NCBI GenBank assembly: GCA_016785225.1
Contig: JAFBJZ010000952.1
Coordinates: 2,852,001-2,916,000 of the forward strand
Direction of reading: 5' to 3'
DNA length: 64,000 nt
From: Psettodes erumei
Lineage: Eukaryota; Chordata; Actinopteri; Pleuronectiformes; Psettodidae
Part shown: piece by piece, positions 12,301 to 26,805 of the stretch
How the letters are laid out: each line of letters begins with the position of its first letter
How positions within the stretch are numbered: the stretch's first letter is position 1
Notes under the pieces: generated by a model
What the model was told of the DNA's origin: nothing
Databases searched by the model: none
The model's input: only the letters and a program-made list of their open reading frames with translations
Made by a program: the position numbers and the translations under genes

Positions 12301-15300
12301 TGTGAAAACTTTGGGGTTTGCAGGGGTTGTGTATTGTTATTTTTACACTATGGCTTTGTTATGGATTTAACAAATGATATGACATGTTCCTTGCTAAGCC
12401 AAGCTAACAGCTACTCACCATAACCTCTGGTTAACTGGCAAATTGTGAATTTTACACTTCACTTTGATTAAAGAGATTTAACAAACAAGTTATAATGTAT
12501 TAATCAGCAACTTTTAGTGCTTTTAGGTGCTGTTGGGTTATGTTTTATTTGGACTTGCACATGTAACTCTCCATAAGAAAGCAATATTTCACAAACTATT
12601 CAAACTAATTCTTTAAGTCACAGATGACTCCAAAATTTGATGTTTCAGTTCAGGGAAAACTGAAGCCACGAGGTTTTTAGTCAGTGTACCAGCAGAAGTA
12701 AAGCCACAGCGGTGAGTTAAAGTAAAGACATGTAGGACGTGCTGCACTTACTGCAAGAATTTACACCATACAGACACAAAAAGGTGCGTATTTGACGTAG
12801 ACATAAAAGAATCCATTTATCCATTAATGCATGAGAGCTGGTTGGATGCGGCTGCACAGACTGGCCGACCCAAAGCCTGGATGAGAGTTTCTCATGAAGA
12901 GCCCACTTATTGTAGTACAGGTACAGCCACCCTTCAAGATAACAGTTTTGTGCTGAATTACATTTCAAAATTTTTGCTCTAGGTGCAGTAACTGATTTCA
13001 GGACTAAAATATAGGCAAACATTATAGATAATTTCATATATCCAGGTATTTATAAATTAATAAAGATTTTACATTACAGATAACCTTGAAAACATCTTGC
13101 TAAGGGAATGAGTCATAAAATGCCCACAAAATGCAGCTAAACTGCATTTATTGCAAGTCCTCCATATTCTGATGATTGTGTTGTTAGACAAGTTATATAT
13201 TATATAATAAAACCATCTCATGCACTATGATACTTAAATGTTGTCTCTACAGACACTGACTGAATCTCCCTGGTCATCTGCAATTATAGTCCATTTGTAT
13301 GTAATGTTTTATAGGAACAGAGCCATAAGATGGAAGAAGATCGAACTGAAACATCACAAGAGAAGGGTTGGAAGTGGCAGTGAAAAGTCAGATCCTGACT
13401 CACCCCATCCCAGGACGTAGTACCAGAAGAGCTGCTGTTCCCCGACAAACACGGCCACTATGATGAGCGTGTGGAGGTAGATACCTTCACACAGCATCCA
13501 GAAGTAATTGGAAGTAGACGAGTACTGAACCAGCACAGCCAGGACCTTACAGCTCACCTGATGGACAGGAAATGGTAAAATGTCACTTCAAATATAAGCG
13601 CTATGGATTATAATTCCTATTCAGCACAGCATTTAGTCAAGTGGAGAACATTTCAACATGGGAAAATTAGGAAAGTGAACCGCAATTCATTAGTGTAATG
13701 AGATGAACTCAGTGGCTCACGGGGTTGTTGGCATTTATGGCTTGGTTATTGACGGCAGTAACTGAGAGCCACATTATTGTAAAAATGGAGTTGAAGATGA
13801 AGGAGAGAAACATGTTCTTGTGGAGGGAGATTCTCTGGCAGCTTAGACTCCTAAACAATAGAGAGACAAAGAGAGAGAAGGAATAGTTTTTCAGTCGCTG
13901 TAGATTTTGAAATGCGTGATATTATATATATATATATATAACAAATATTCTGTGACAGTTATTAAATATTTAAATATTAAATATGACTATATAATTTTCA
14001 TCTGCCGTTAGCAAGACCAATAAAAGTTTTGCAGATAACAGATATCATTAGATTCACCCAGCAGGTCGGTTGTAGCGCACATGTAGGACAAAACTCTGAT
14101 CATGTTAAAAGGAGCACCAAGCATGCAAGGCGAAATTATGAGAAAAAAAATCATTATTGTTGCTATATACACACCGTTTCACACACAATGAATCTCTACA
14201 GGGAACCAACAGGAAGAGAAAAAGTGAGCAAATAGCTAAAGATTGTAGAAATGTTCTGTCAGACCAGACGAAAAGGAAACTCTCACTTCACTCACTTGAA
14301 GTAGGAGAAGATGATCAGACAGATAATCAAGGAGACAATAGACAGACCATGACCCACCATGGCCAGGTAGTAGAGACTGATGGCAAACTGCAGGGGAAAA
14401 TGGTTTACTTATGATTAATAGAGATAAATGCACCACTTGGAGTACACAGAATGGAATGGTTATATTTTTAATTAAGATGTGAACTAGCACTGGAAACCAG
14501 GTAGAGTGTTTGCATAGTCTCTGGAAATTTCCCCACTGTGGGACTAATAAAGGTATATCTTATCTTATCTTATCTTATCTATATAGTATAATGTGAAATG
14601 CACAGAAGAAAGTAAGTGAAATTCATGATACATTGTCCAGGGACTCAGACAGTCTTTACAAAGTCAGAAATATTTGTGTGCAGGCGTGTGAGCTTCCCCA
14701 AGTCAAACAAATCCTAACTTGCACGTTAACGTTATCTCAGACTCTTTCTGTAGGAGGATTAAAACAATCCTACATCAAAAACCAGAGGTCAACATCAAAA
14801 AGGTTCATAGTACATTTACATTTAAACCAGACCTCCATTGAGACACTGCTCTGAGTTAGATGAGTTTCAGTTCCAAAGATGTAAAGAGGGGCAAGGAATT
14901 CAAATGAGCAGAAATCTCATGAATCTACGAAATCATATTCTTCGATCATCATTTGATCATAAATAACCATTTTATGGAGGTAAAACAAGCCACATCAAAA
15001 AAACAATAGCATAAGAACATAACATGCAGCATCTTTTGAAAACTTCACTTTGATTAGCTCAACTTAATGAAGATGGCGTTTATTTTACCTCATTTCATAA
15101 CAGCACAGTGGCAGAACCCGAGTAAAAGGCAAATCAGGGCATGTGAATTAAAGTCACATGGTAACAAATTTGAACAGTTTGGAAATTTAAGAGAAACCTG
15201 ATTCCGCTAGTTGCTCCACAACTTTAGCTGAGCACGATGGACCCAGTTTGTTTAATGCTGTCTATGGTCTCCAGGGTTCATGCTAGTTCGTGGCACACGT

Positions 15301-18300
15301 TTCACTGCAGTTTGCCCTGTCATGTTGTTGTGCTCAGCTCCAAGCCTGTGTCATGTAACTTCTGACTATCAGATATCAGCATCTGTCATAAAACTTTCTG
15401 GTGTTATTTCCTGCAGTCAGTTCAGATTGCATGTCCAAAACACGCCAAATAAAAAGGTGCACTGTTGCACTTTTATCCTGAAGTTCACATCACAGAGTTG
15501 AGAGTGCATATCAACCAGTGTTACAATGAATAGTCATCAATCCAGGAATAATGATGCTGGGCTTAACTGCACTTAAAGGCTCTATTTAAAGTCTCATAGT
15601 AAGTATTCCTCATTCATAAGAATTCCAATGATTCCAATAAATGATATTACTGAATTAACTCTTCCAAACATGGTGAAACCTCAGCAACCTCCTCATGCAC
15701 TCCTCGTTTACCTTGAGGTGGTCTTCGTTGTAGACCTGACACTGGGTGTAGTTGGTCCAGACTCTGTCGCTCTCTGGGTGACGGAACCACTGGCCATCAG
15801 AATTACACACTTTGGTAACTTTCTCTGTTGAAGACAATGTTATTATTCACACAAATGTTCTTTATAGTTTGATTTAGGAGACTCAAATAATGAACTCCAA
15901 GTTAACTCAAACTAGAATTTGTGTATGTTTCTGTTTAAGTGCATTGGTGTATCTCTCACACACATAGAGAGACCATTATTATATATTCATTTATTTATTT
16001 ATGCAATGATACAAACAGTAAAAAAACAAATTGGGAGCCAAGACGTTAATAATGTGGACGAAACAGAAAATTAAGAATAATAAAAAATGAATCTGTAAGA
16101 AAATAAATTAACACAAATTGTAATGATTGTAAGTGCTTGGACAGTTACACATTTTTTGATATTTATGCTCTGTGCTTCAGCACATTCAGTTTGAAGCTCT
16201 GGGAGAGCATCACCAAGGAAGATACAAAATGTCAGCTGATGTTATGAGTCAAAGACTTCAGGTAGTCATCGACTGCAAAAGTTTTTCAACAAAATATTGA
16301 ACATTATGATTTTGTTTGACTTCAAATGTATCTGTCAAATTACTTGAAAAAGTGTAACTGTTCTGGACTGTACTTGTGTTTGCCTGTTATGTGTGTGCGT
16401 GAGTGCGTATGCGTGTAAAGGACTCACCGGCAGAGTCAAAGTCATGAAAGTATTCCGGACACATTTGAATGGCAGTCCCTGGAGTTGAATCCCCCCAGCA
16501 AAGCCAGCCATCCCATGTACGGTTACAGTACGTACCTACAGAGGGCAGCACACACATTACTTAAGATGTGTAGAGCCTGCACACACTGGGCTCAAGAGAT
16601 GTTGTATGACTGTGCTTGTGGGCAACAACAGTTGCACAAACAAGATTTTTTAATTATGAAGCCTTCAGGCTTTTGCCATGGCTTTTTTAAATGAAACTTT
16701 AATGCAATACAGCTTGCCTCAAATGCAGATTTTAGATATAAGGCTAATCTATCATTGAAAATCCCTGCACAGGGGAAGAGCTAGAAGGATGTAAAAGAGT
16801 ACTCTCTAGAGTACCTCTTCTTCCACCTCTACTTTAAAGTGATATATTCGAGTGAGGCATATAAACACACCATGCATTTTGTTGAAGTTTCTGTGGGTGA
16901 AGGCCTGCTAATGCCAACCACCCAGTCCTTCTACTATGAAAATCCAATAAAGCATTAAAAGCATGACATAGGTAGCAGAGCTTCTTTCTGTATCCTACAT
17001 AAATGTGAACTTTCACAATGATACTAAAATTATACTATCCATACTATACTAAAATGACTAAATAATTTTAGTATCAGGATTACATTAAATGGCTAAGTCC
17101 GTATTTAACTACTCATCAGATTGAGATGAGACAACTGTGAGATGAATTATGATGTCTGAAATGAGGAGGGTTTTGAATAGCCAGAAATTAGTCATCTTTT
17201 TTATTTATTTATTTTAATTCTTCAGCTTGTTCTCTCTCTGTGCTGTTTTATTAAAGAGGTTAGTGTAGATCAGGTTATTTTGAGTAACATATCAAAACTA
17301 AATTTCAGCTTGTCTTGGCCAACCTTTAACATTTAACTTTAAGATTATATTATAGTATTTAATTTATAAAGCCTATTGCACTAAGAACCTAAAGGTTTGG
17401 ATCACGTTTTAAAAAGAACATTTGAGAAACAAGTTAGCCAAGTCTACCGTCATGTATTATCACTCAGCAGCAGTGTAATGAGTCTGGGCTGTCAGTGGCT
17501 CACATGTCAACAGAGAATCATTAATCTAGTGAGCTCTTTAAATTTCTAATAAACTTCCTGACTGAATGAGTCATGAACCATCTATTGAACCTAAAAAGGT
17601 GCTATACTTTTATAAACTAACTGTCTTGCAGCAGCTAGCCTATACAAAGAGGGTCAACAATCGACGGAAACCTGGCAGTGCCAGGTTGCACAGTGGCATG
17701 TTGGGAAATGGAGCACAAACACAACATTTCAAAGGCGGTGAAATACTGAGCAGGAGTAACAGGCACTGGTAGAGAGACAAAGGGCAAGTTTCCTTTCTTT
17801 CAGACTCACTTCCTCTCTCGCTCTCTCTCTCTTTCTCTCTCTTGGTGTGTGCACATACTGGAAATTGTTAATAGGCAGGACAGCTGCACATATCTAAATC
17901 TGCATGTTATAAAAAGGTATCCGAATTAAGGGCAAAGCTATCTAAGGACAATGAAAATGGATTTGTTTACAAGGGAAATACTGTGATTACATTTTTTACT
18001 TGTATTATAAGTGATTAGATAGACAGAGGGAATGATTTCTTTAAAACTGCCTGCAAGATGTTGTAATTACCATTCTACCATCCGCCAGAAAGAAGACACA
18101 ATAATACCATTAAAGAGACAGACAGACATTACTACCGGTTGGGCAGCTGGTAATGGCTGAACTGTGAATAAGCAGAACAATGGTGCAGTCTTATCACCTT
18201 CTTCTGTACGTGGCGGGTCATGGATTATCTTCAGGTAGCACTCAAACTGAGCAGCCAGGATCTGGTGCCGGGACTTTCCCAGGACAGCGGACATATCGCT

Positions 18301-18663
18301 GAAATTCTCCTGCTGACCATGCACTGACATTTCCAAATCTACCATGGACTCCACATCCTCAGATTGGGGCACCTGGGTAGTAAAGTCATCCAAAAATACA
18401 GATAAGCTATATTACAGACCTTACAGTTGCAAAAATAATGTACATACATACTAGTAATTAAGTTAATGCACATGCTCCTCTCAACATAAAGTAATCTGTG
18501 ATTTATCTTTTCTTGTTCGAATAGTGTAATACATTACATACTTCTTCCAACAATTAATTTGCAAAAATTAGAAAGGTATGCATTTACAGACATACACAGT
18601 CGTACTTACCTTTGTGCCTAGTGCCAGTGCAACTATCATTGAGAGTGTTAAGGTCCTCCACAT
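9340..18663 (-). CDS. calcrl: Calcitonin receptor-like receptor (class B GPCR)
   Basis: Twelve coding exons: 18663-18610, 18372-18198, 16535-16428, 15824-15712, 14387-14296, 13850-13721, 13557-13404, 12002-11942, 11603-11537, 10848-10630, 9916-9875 and 9642-9340. All have GT-AG borders and joined they encode 505 residues. Residues 1-18 are the start of a hydrophobic signal peptide. The hormone-binding ectodomain has six cysteines (first at 63) and the class B motif CNRTWDGWLCW, with sequons NRT and NYT. TM1 is at about 151-180, and TM3 holds NYFWMLCEGIYLHTL. Cys227 and Cys297 can form the conserved extracellular disulphide. TM5-TM6 are encoded by the 219-bp exon. SLSCQRI.LHKN and NNQA favour calcrl over calcr. 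The family signals through Gs and needs RAMP partners to bind CGRP or adrenomedullin at the plasma membrane. The 100-residue tail is long for the family and ends T-G-I, fitting a class I PDZ motif. Fish have calcrl paralogues and I cannot say which this is. The acceptor just 5' of the ATG exon implies a non-coding exon upstream. Confidence 0.95.
13921..13940. repeat. (AT)n microsatellite
   Basis: About 20 bases of alternating AT within an intron of calcrl, next to the acceptor side of the 13850-13721 exon. Confidence 0.85.
14515..14580 (+). mobile_element. 3' tail of a fish LINE-type retroposon
   Basis: The sequence TTTCCCCACTGTGGGACTAA followed by TAAAGG and a short (TATCT)n run is typical of 3' tails of fish non-LTR retroposons. 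Such copies are usually 5'-truncated, and only the tail is seen here. It lies in a calcrl intron on the opposite strand. Confidence 0.6.
17806..17843. repeat. CT-rich low-complexity tract
   Basis: An imperfect (TC)n run with TTTC and TCGC interruptions, in the second coding intron of calcrl. Confidence 0.8.
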
Positions 18664-21164
18664 GTCTCTGAAAGAGAAATGGAACAAGGTAAGTGTATTT
18701 GTGCCATTTCACCAAGCAATCATATGTAATTACACATGAAGGAAAAAACATAATTTATTCAAAAAAGGGAATTCTGAAAGAGTGACCACAAGTAACACAA
18801 GGCATAATAAACAGCACTAGAATGGAATAGCATAGCTCAACAAAGTACATACAGTACTGCAGTTGTAATTTGCTTTCCCCAATATGCATGTGTGACTGCA
18901 TGACTTTAGAAGCATGCTTATGTACATGTATTTACAGTATGTGTGTTTTCTCATCTATCAGGACAGGAAGTTCATGCTCCAGCAGTCATTCCTCTCCACT
19001 GTCTGCACAGAGTCAGAGACACAGATGTGTGTTTACTATGGGGACTTTGGGCAAAAGGGCAGCAAGTTCCCTTTACTGTTTCTTCTTTAATAAGACAAAC
19101 AAGACTAAAAGAATTACGCAGCACAATGGCACATAAAGACAGAGAGGTGACAGAGACTCTAAAACAATCCATGAAACATCATGTGCCTCTTCAGTGGAAA
19201 AAAGATGGGGTATATCCAGGGGGAAGGAAACTTGCTACAGTATATTTCAATGACTGGACCCCATAGCCAGCATTATGTAATATCTTTAGCTGTGTTCCTT
19301 AATTTTCATTAGAAAAAGTTATAATTTTGTTGTCAACCACAGTGTCAGATTCTCATTTCAGGAGTTAGAGAAATAAAGGGTGTGAAGGGACTTGGAATGG
19401 AGGATTCGACATTTAAGACTTCAAGTGGTTAAAGCGTGAATGTTAAAATCAGTTACAGTTCAAATTCATGCCAAGAAGCTCTTCTTTGAGGCCGGAGTAA
19501 TGAAAACATTTTGACAGCTTCGATGGAAAAAAGAGGGGGAAATTAAGGAGAGAGAAATGTGGGAAATGTTGTGCGTCAGGGGTGTGAGGGTTTCGGGAAC
19601 CAGAGCTTTGAATAGTACAGGAAAAAAACATGAATACCTTGTTTGGACTTTTGTTTTCTAATGGCTCAACTTGCTCACATACTACAGCAAAACAATCAGA
19701 ACACATTTTATCAAGGAAAAAACCAAGACATAGTCCAGATTTAACTCAAACAGAGCACTTAAATTAATTATGTTTCAGTGAGCATTAAATGCATAAACTG
19801 CAGAGATTTTGTGTAATGGCTTGTGAACAAAAGCAGCGATGTGCACAGGTTGTGCAGAAATAAGCTCTTCTGACTCACCCGAAGTCACACAGGTAATTAT
19901 TAAAACATTTGCAGTAAATTTCTTCTCAGTGTTCAACACTGTGATATTTATGTGACTCCTGCTTTGATGCTGGAAAGGCATAAAAACTGCACAAATACCA
20001 TACAGTAGTACTCCGTCCCGCATGTTAAAAATAACAAATCATCTACTGGTGCTGTAATGCAGAAGATTACTTTTTAGTTATTTGCTATTATTTTTTATCT
20101 GTGTCTGTGTCAGAGACACATCAAGCTGTTATTCTTCCTGCTCACTGATAGTGACAGATTAATTAAGGCCCCTCGGCAGTAGAAATCTTTACAAGTGTCT
20201 GACATTATAGATCTTGCCTTTCCCCCCCCCACACGCATGTCTCCTTTGTTCATGTGCAAACACACACACACACATACACAATGCTCTTAACATTCTTCGT
20301 GTCACACTGCATTTTGTTGTTTGTATTGCCTGTCGTCAGATCTTGATATGATAAAATCAATCCAAAATATCTCACTGCAGATTTTTCCATTCCACACAAA
20401 ACTGTGACATCATTTCCATTGGACTGCAGTTTCTGAAAAGCAGCGACAGACACTCACAAACACGGACAAACATACATTCATTTATAATTACAGTTCCATT
20501 CAATAAGAATCAAACAACCAATGTCTTTCTATCAGTTGTGTACACAGTTGCCTCTAGCAATGCATTGTTCCCGGTCATGTCATTGTAAATCCAAGGACAC
20601 ACACACTCTTGTATTATAATACCTTGGCAGTACTCGACATGTGCCATTGTCACCAATGAACCCAGCCTACAATCTATCTGTAAATTGTGGCCAAGTACTT
20701 TGGGTTCTCTGCTTTCTGCTAACAATACGCACTGAAAGATTGTTGTCCTTGTCACTTCCTTTGTCACAATCATTTTGTCCCTTATTTTTCCAGGGTCATC
20801 TCCTCTTATTATTAATCGAGGTGACTGACAGCATCAGAGTATCAAGAAAATCAGAACAAACAGTTATAACTAGAGTAATATTTGAGTTGGAAAGGTCAAA
20901 ACTGAGATAAATAAATTAAATCAAGCCAACTTTACAAAGACTAAATTAATGCACAGTTGATGCAGGTTGAGGTCTGTTTGTATATGAAGTGTGTTTGATC
21001 TATTCTACTCTATGTCTAAACTGGTCTTACTTCTCTGTGCGGAGATGTGAGGCTCATTATTCTCTGGATAAACTACTCTTTTGTGTCCAGACATTCTCTC
21101 CCATAGGGGGACATTACAAAAAGAGGAGGTCAAACAGGGTCTAAAACAGGCACACACAAACAGG

Positions 21165-21191
21165 CACACACACACACACACACACACACAC
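21165..21191. repeat. (CA)n microsatellite
   Basis: About 27 bases of alternating CA. A shorter imperfect CA run also lies at 20263-20280. Confidence 0.9.
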
Positions 21192-24100
21192 GCAGATATC
21201 TGCCCCTCCACTCTTTCTTTCATTTCATGTTTTCCTCTCAACCCAACTCTGTCCCGTCTGTTTTTTTCTCTTCGTGCGCTGTCATCTGTCAACAATCATC
21301 TCAGTCACTCTGTTTCACGCTGAGTCTGTGTCCCCTGTGCTTCCCCGCCACTCTGGATTTCACGAGAGGAACAGACTGTATTAGGATTCACTGAGATTGT
21401 TCTGTTGGTTAGCTCAGGAAAGTAGTGCATCCTTTTAATGCTTAGGTATTATTGGGTAGTTTGTTGTGATGGAATTGTGCTGTCACAAATGTTGAACTTT
21501 GACCAGAGATGCGCTGCCCTCTGCAGGCACAGTCAATGTTGACCACTGCTCAAACCAGAACATAAAGTACAGATTTTTTCTGCTCTCCAGCACTGTACAG
21601 TAACAAACTGACCTAATTTTGTAAACCAGACAAAAAAAATATTCACATGATGATACGTCAACGAGCAGATTGTCATCTCTATTGCTTGCAACATCAGCAT
21701 TAAAGCCAAGGTGCAGCCATTTGGTACAGTGCCATTGTTAGTTCTGAAAAGAAACCATTTTTCTGCTGTAATGTGAACATGCCATTAAATGTCCGGTGAT
21801 ATTCAGCATATTTTCTTCTTATTGACAAGTCCCAGGAAAAGACCAAACCCACGGTAAATTATTCCAGCAAACACCTACATGTCCAAAGTCTGATATCTGT
21901 ATCCTATTCCTCAGTGTTAAACATGATTAAAAACACATTAATGGGCCACAGTGTTGCACCAGGTGACACTATAATGAAAATATTTCAATTCAGTCCCACA
22001 TAAACTGTCCTGCTTTAAAGATACTCTTATCTGTTGTTCAAGGGACATAAAATGCAGTGTGTAGTCAGTTTAGGGAATTAAATGGCCTTTTTAAAAAGAA
22101 TAAGAATAATATATTTGTGACTTATCTTTAAGAATTAATGTATGGGAATATGGATATAGGGAATATATGGGCTTTTCGGTGCTTATAATTCACTAAGACA
22201 TACTGGCGCCAAGGCCAATGATCAACAAATGAATCATGGGCCATTGTTGTCGTCCGTGTTAATAAATTCTCATAGCTCAGAGTATTCCTTTAAAGGAGTC
22301 CTGAATTCTTCATCCAGGGTGATGTTTAAATGGTCTGAGAGCAGTCATTGTCAAAGTGGTATGCGCGGTTTGCTGCTCTGGTAACAACTGTAGAAACAAC
22401 ATTGAGCCACGTGTACGCAATGTGTATGAGCCTCAAGCTCACAATAACACAACAGCAAGCAGAACAAAGTCGTCAGCTATTGGTAGCTTCAATCATAAAA
22501 ATATCAACATGTAGCTGTGTTTCTTGGCAAGATTAAGGAAAGTGATGTTGGTAAGGGACGTGACTTTTGTATGCATGAGTCACACAACTGAGCAGAATAC
22601 ACACAATAATCGCAGTGAGGGAACTGTCCAATTAGTTTTGGAAGCAGACACAAGTCGCTGCCAAGCATAAAAAAACAGCATCCGTTGACTGGGCTAAACT
22701 TATACGTCACAAAGGTTTATGACAGTGGAAACACTGACACAGTAAACAAAGAAGCAAATGTCTGCCTGTTTAATGGAAAGAGGAGAGAGACTTTTTGATC
22801 AGTGATATCTGTGCTCCTTAATTGGTTTTACTGGCCTCTGCACACCAGAAACAAACAAAATCATGGCTTGTGTTTGAGCCTCAGGGTCCTTTACTTTATA
22901 TTTAGAAACATTCCAGTGGAGAGAAAACCTCAACTGAAAAAATTAAACACACATTTCCTGAGCCAAAAATGTATAGGATGCTTTAAGAACATAGGAAAAG
23001 TCAAAGTCAAAACAAAGAACAATCATCTTCAGTAATTTCCCCCTTTCTTCATGCAATGTGTAGGTAGAAAATAAATCATTTATCCATTCTCGAAGTTCTA
23101 ATTTTCTTCTACGCTGTCTTTCCCTCAACCTCCCTCATAAACTAATTAGGATCTGCTACAATTCCCAGGATGCCTTTAGACCACTTCCAAGGAATGGTAA
23201 TGTTTCCATTTAAAATTTGGATGTACACACAGTAGATCCAACTTTTAAATGTGTAAATAGGTGGAGAAGCAGAGACTGCAGTAGGGGAAATGTAAGAGGC
23301 TGAGCACAGTAAACCTCATAGCCTCACTGCATTCTGGTCTTCTGAGGTAACTGTGGTAGAAAAACTGGCATATCCGCTCTCCTCCACTGGATTTCATCCT
23401 GTATGATTATTAAATGTTGAAAATAGATGTCAGCTCTTAACTCAAACATCTTTTATCAACATCTGCTGTAAGTGCTTTAGCCTGAATCTTGTGTGTAAGG
23501 ACCCTTAGTGTATAATTAAGTCATCTTTAAAACTCTTGTCTTCTAGATCCCAATTCTTTTGGGGGAATGGCAGCACTCCACATTCTTTAACGTCACTATG
23601 AGAGTCATACTGCTCTCATGAGGTCATGGGTCATCAGATGGGATGATGGGAAATCCAAATATTGTTGTTTTGGTGCACCAAATTTAGATTTATTGGCCCT
23701 CGTGCCCATTGAAATGGACTACAGATGCTGCTGTGATGTCAAACAGGATATTACCCCGACCCATAGGGGCCATTATTGCATGAGCTATGAGCAGCAGGAA
23801 TTTAAAAGGAGGCCTGTGCTACTTAAATCAAAATATTGATCTGTGTGTTGCCATTACAGAGTTCTTAGCAACATCAGGCAGGGTGAAATATTTGATATTA
23901 GCAATAGGGAAACTGAAATTTGTCATAACAAATGCAGTTGCTTCGGGGAAGTACTGCATACACTTTGAGAAAACTGTGTAGCATAAAGTAACCGCCTTAA
24001 CAGCATACAGCTGACTGGGATTCCTCTCCCACTGTCAACAACAGAAGAGAAAATGTAATTTTATAATCAAATTATGTTTTATTGAGATATTATAAAGAAA

Positions 24101-24384
24101 TATGACTCAAATGAACTACTGTGCTGCAGATGGAAGTGTTTGCCACAGATAACATAAAAGACCGGAGAACCAGAAGAAGGAGCAAAACTACAATTACTCA
24201 AGAGGTCGCCAAGAATGAGAAACAGTGGATTAACCTTCATTAACATGCTGAGCTTAGTCTTTGAAACTCTGTCGTGATGATGCAGTTAAAGGATGGGAAA
24301 TTAAAACCTCCAGATGGTTATTATCTTATGGTGAACAGCCACTGTTGTAAGAAAAAATAAACTACATTTCAACCCTCTGCAGAC

Positions 24385-24560
24385 CAAACTATGGCTGCGC
24401 CTATAAGACATTTCTTTATCGATTAACGTTTGTTAATTAATGTGTGTTTTGATTGACTAACACTTCAAAACCCAAAGATACAATGTTTACTATGAAAGAA
24501 GACATAAAATACCACCAACTATTCACATTAGCATCTTGAATTGATGATTAATTAAATACA
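24385..24560. mobile_element. Degenerate teleost interspersed repeat (first fragment)
   Basis: The string of AATTAAT and CGATTAA motifs followed by ACTTCAAAACCCAAAGATAC and an ATTCACATTAGCA block is characteristic of a very abundant non-autonomous repeat of fish genomes. I do not assert a family name. The copy is diverged and has no coding capacity. Confidence 0.5.
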
Positions 24561-24727
24561 ATTTTCTGTAAATCTTCTAATCTAAGATACTAAGCTCTAA
24601 AAATTACAATGTATACTATCAGTGTTGAACTGTTAAACTGAAATTCAGACACTTTAAGGAAAATACCATCAAAAAAGGCAAAAGTTGGAGGTGGAGTTGG
24701 GTTTATCTCCTTAAAAATAGTTCAGTC

Positions 24728-25000
24728 CAGTGGTTCCCAACCAGGGGTCAAACTCCTCCAAAGGGCTACGAGATAAATCTTGGGGGATGTGACATGATTA
24801 ATGGGTCTGGAAAGATGAAAATAAGTTCTGCTACAATGTTTTGTGCATTCGTTTGCTGGAGTATGGACTGACTCTTTCCTTTTTGTGAAACTTTGGAAGT
24901 TATTTTTACTTTCATTCTAGAACTGAATCATCAAGAAGTTTAGAGGGGCAATTACTCATTGGTGGAAAACATCCAAATCAAACACTGCTATACTTTCATA
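24728..25000 (+). mobile_element. Non-autonomous hAT-type element remnant
   Basis: It begins with CAGTGGTTCCCAACCAGGGG, a hAT-like terminus. The block that follows, including GAGATAAATCT and ATGATTAATGGG, is familiar from many fish genomes. The far end is not clearly delimited and no transposase frame is present. Confidence 0.6.
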
Positions 25001-25769
25001 AGAGAAAATTTAAGGTACCTTATAGGATTATCATCAAAAATCTGAGTTCTGGAGGACTGGAAGGAAGTAGTAAATACTGGAGGAAAAAATATGTTTCCAT
25101 CTGAAATACCAATGTAGCATGAAATTGAATTTCCTAGAAAGCATAAACACTTTGAAGTTGTACTTACTTTCTTACTACTATGTATTTTTGTAAATATACT
25201 TTAGTTTCCATCAATGCTCACATTTACTATTGCTATTCAGCTCACTAATTTCATATCTCATTTCAGATGAGAGAGCAGCTCAATAAAGTGATTTTGGCTC
25301 ATTCAGCTGCATTGCTCCCTGCTGCTCTGGTGGTCTCACAGGTCAAACTGTCAGATTTCCCGTTATCCAGGGAGCAGGGAAATGTGTGGGTGTGCATGCG
25401 CGTCTGCTCCCATGTTATTCCTATTTATTTGTATTCCAGCAGGGGACCCAGAAAATCACAGAGAAGCAACACAAATCCCAAGAGTATGCGTGTTTGTCTG
25501 TCTGTATATGAGAGAAGGAGGAGGAAGGATGAAGGATGAGGAGGACGCTATTATCTTCCTCTGTCGTCCTGCAACCACTTCCTCCCTTCACTCGCCTCTC
25601 AACTTTTAAACAGCCCAACAGGTTAAAAATAAGCCATTGTTACACATGCACAAAGGGAAATGGAAAGGACTCTCAGAGTGAGGGAATATAGCTAACATCC
25701 TTATAGCCTTAAAAATGAAAACACAAAGTCACTGGTGGACATTGGAACCTGAGGAACTTTTTTGAAAAT

Positions 25770-25895
25770 TTAACTTTTAAATTTGAGAAGCTGAAACCAT
25801 TTATTTTGCCACATTTGCTTAAATTGTTAGTCAGCTAATTTTCGATCAACTGATTAATCAGTTCATGGATGAATCACTGCATTTGTGATTCAAAG
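25770..25895. mobile_element. Degenerate teleost interspersed repeat (second fragment)
   Basis: TTTGAGAAGCTGAAACCAT followed by TTTTCGATCAACTGATTAAT resembles the other half of the same fish repeat seen at 24385-24560. The two fragments may be parts of one copy split by a later hAT insertion, or separate copies. Confidence 0.45.
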
Positions 25896-26739
25896 ATAGC
25901 AATGCTGAAGAAGATGTCAACATCAAACCACAGAAGCACCAATTATTTAAAATTGAATAAGAGGTAAATTTTTTATTTCTTTGGAGTTATTCCCCTAAAC
26001 AATGCAAACAGTAGCCACAGCATGAATAACTACAGATGCCACCACATTTTTCTGCTACAGTTACGATTTTACAAAGGTTTTCAGTGTTACTGTCGTGTTG
26101 TTAATGGCTAACATATAAACACTTCTTCAGGAATATCTGCTGTGCATAAAATATACATTTCTCCACGCAGACATTTTGACTTGTCATTTAGGCAAAAACA
26201 CAGGTGAAACTAATGACATGCAACAATGGCCCCATTACATGAAGTAATAATAATATCAGCACATGTGTTTGATGAATCTGCAGTGAGAAAGCTCTGTGGA
26301 AGCGATGATCAAAATGTATCCTTCAGCAGTCCAGCATGGACTGTAATGACATACATACACGGCATGCTTGGACACAAAGCAAATATGGCCTCCCTTATCG
26401 GTCACGGCTTTCATCACCGGATATATAGGCAGTAACGGCACCAGCTGACACAACAGAAGCCATGAAGCAAAGTAATCTGCTGCATCCAGGCATCGGTCAG
26501 AGAAGTCAAAAGAGAATGTTTGTAATCTGACATTTTCAATTCAATCTTTTATTTTAATTTTGGGTTGTAACAGCTTTTGTTTTTGTGTTTCACAAAAAAA
26601 ATTGTCAGTTTTGGTATCACTGGTGTTTATTTTACTGTATTGCATTTAGTTTGTATCACTGACTATTATTCATCCTTTTGTTGTTTTGTTGTTGTGATCA
26701 TGTTTAGTCATGCAAAATCTTGGTTTGTGTGTATATTGT

Positions 26740-26805
26740 TTTAATCCTTCTCTGTAAAGCACTATGTTTGTATGAATGGTGCTATATAAATAAAGGGTGT
26801 CTGTC
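26740..26805 (+). mobile_element. 3' tail of a fish non-LTR retroposon
   Basis: CTGTAAAGCACTATGTTTG followed by GGTGCTATATAAATAAAG is the typical 3' end of abundant fish LINE-type retroposons. No reverse-transcriptase frame lies upstream, so it is a 5'-truncated relic. Confidence 0.65.

Noticed and set aside
9340..18663. Calcitonin receptor (calcr) as the identity of the GPCR
   Set aside because: Ectodomain and TM1-TM3 motifs (SLSCQRI, NNQA, VRVLITKL) fit calcrl better, although the helix 8 region has some calcr-like residues.
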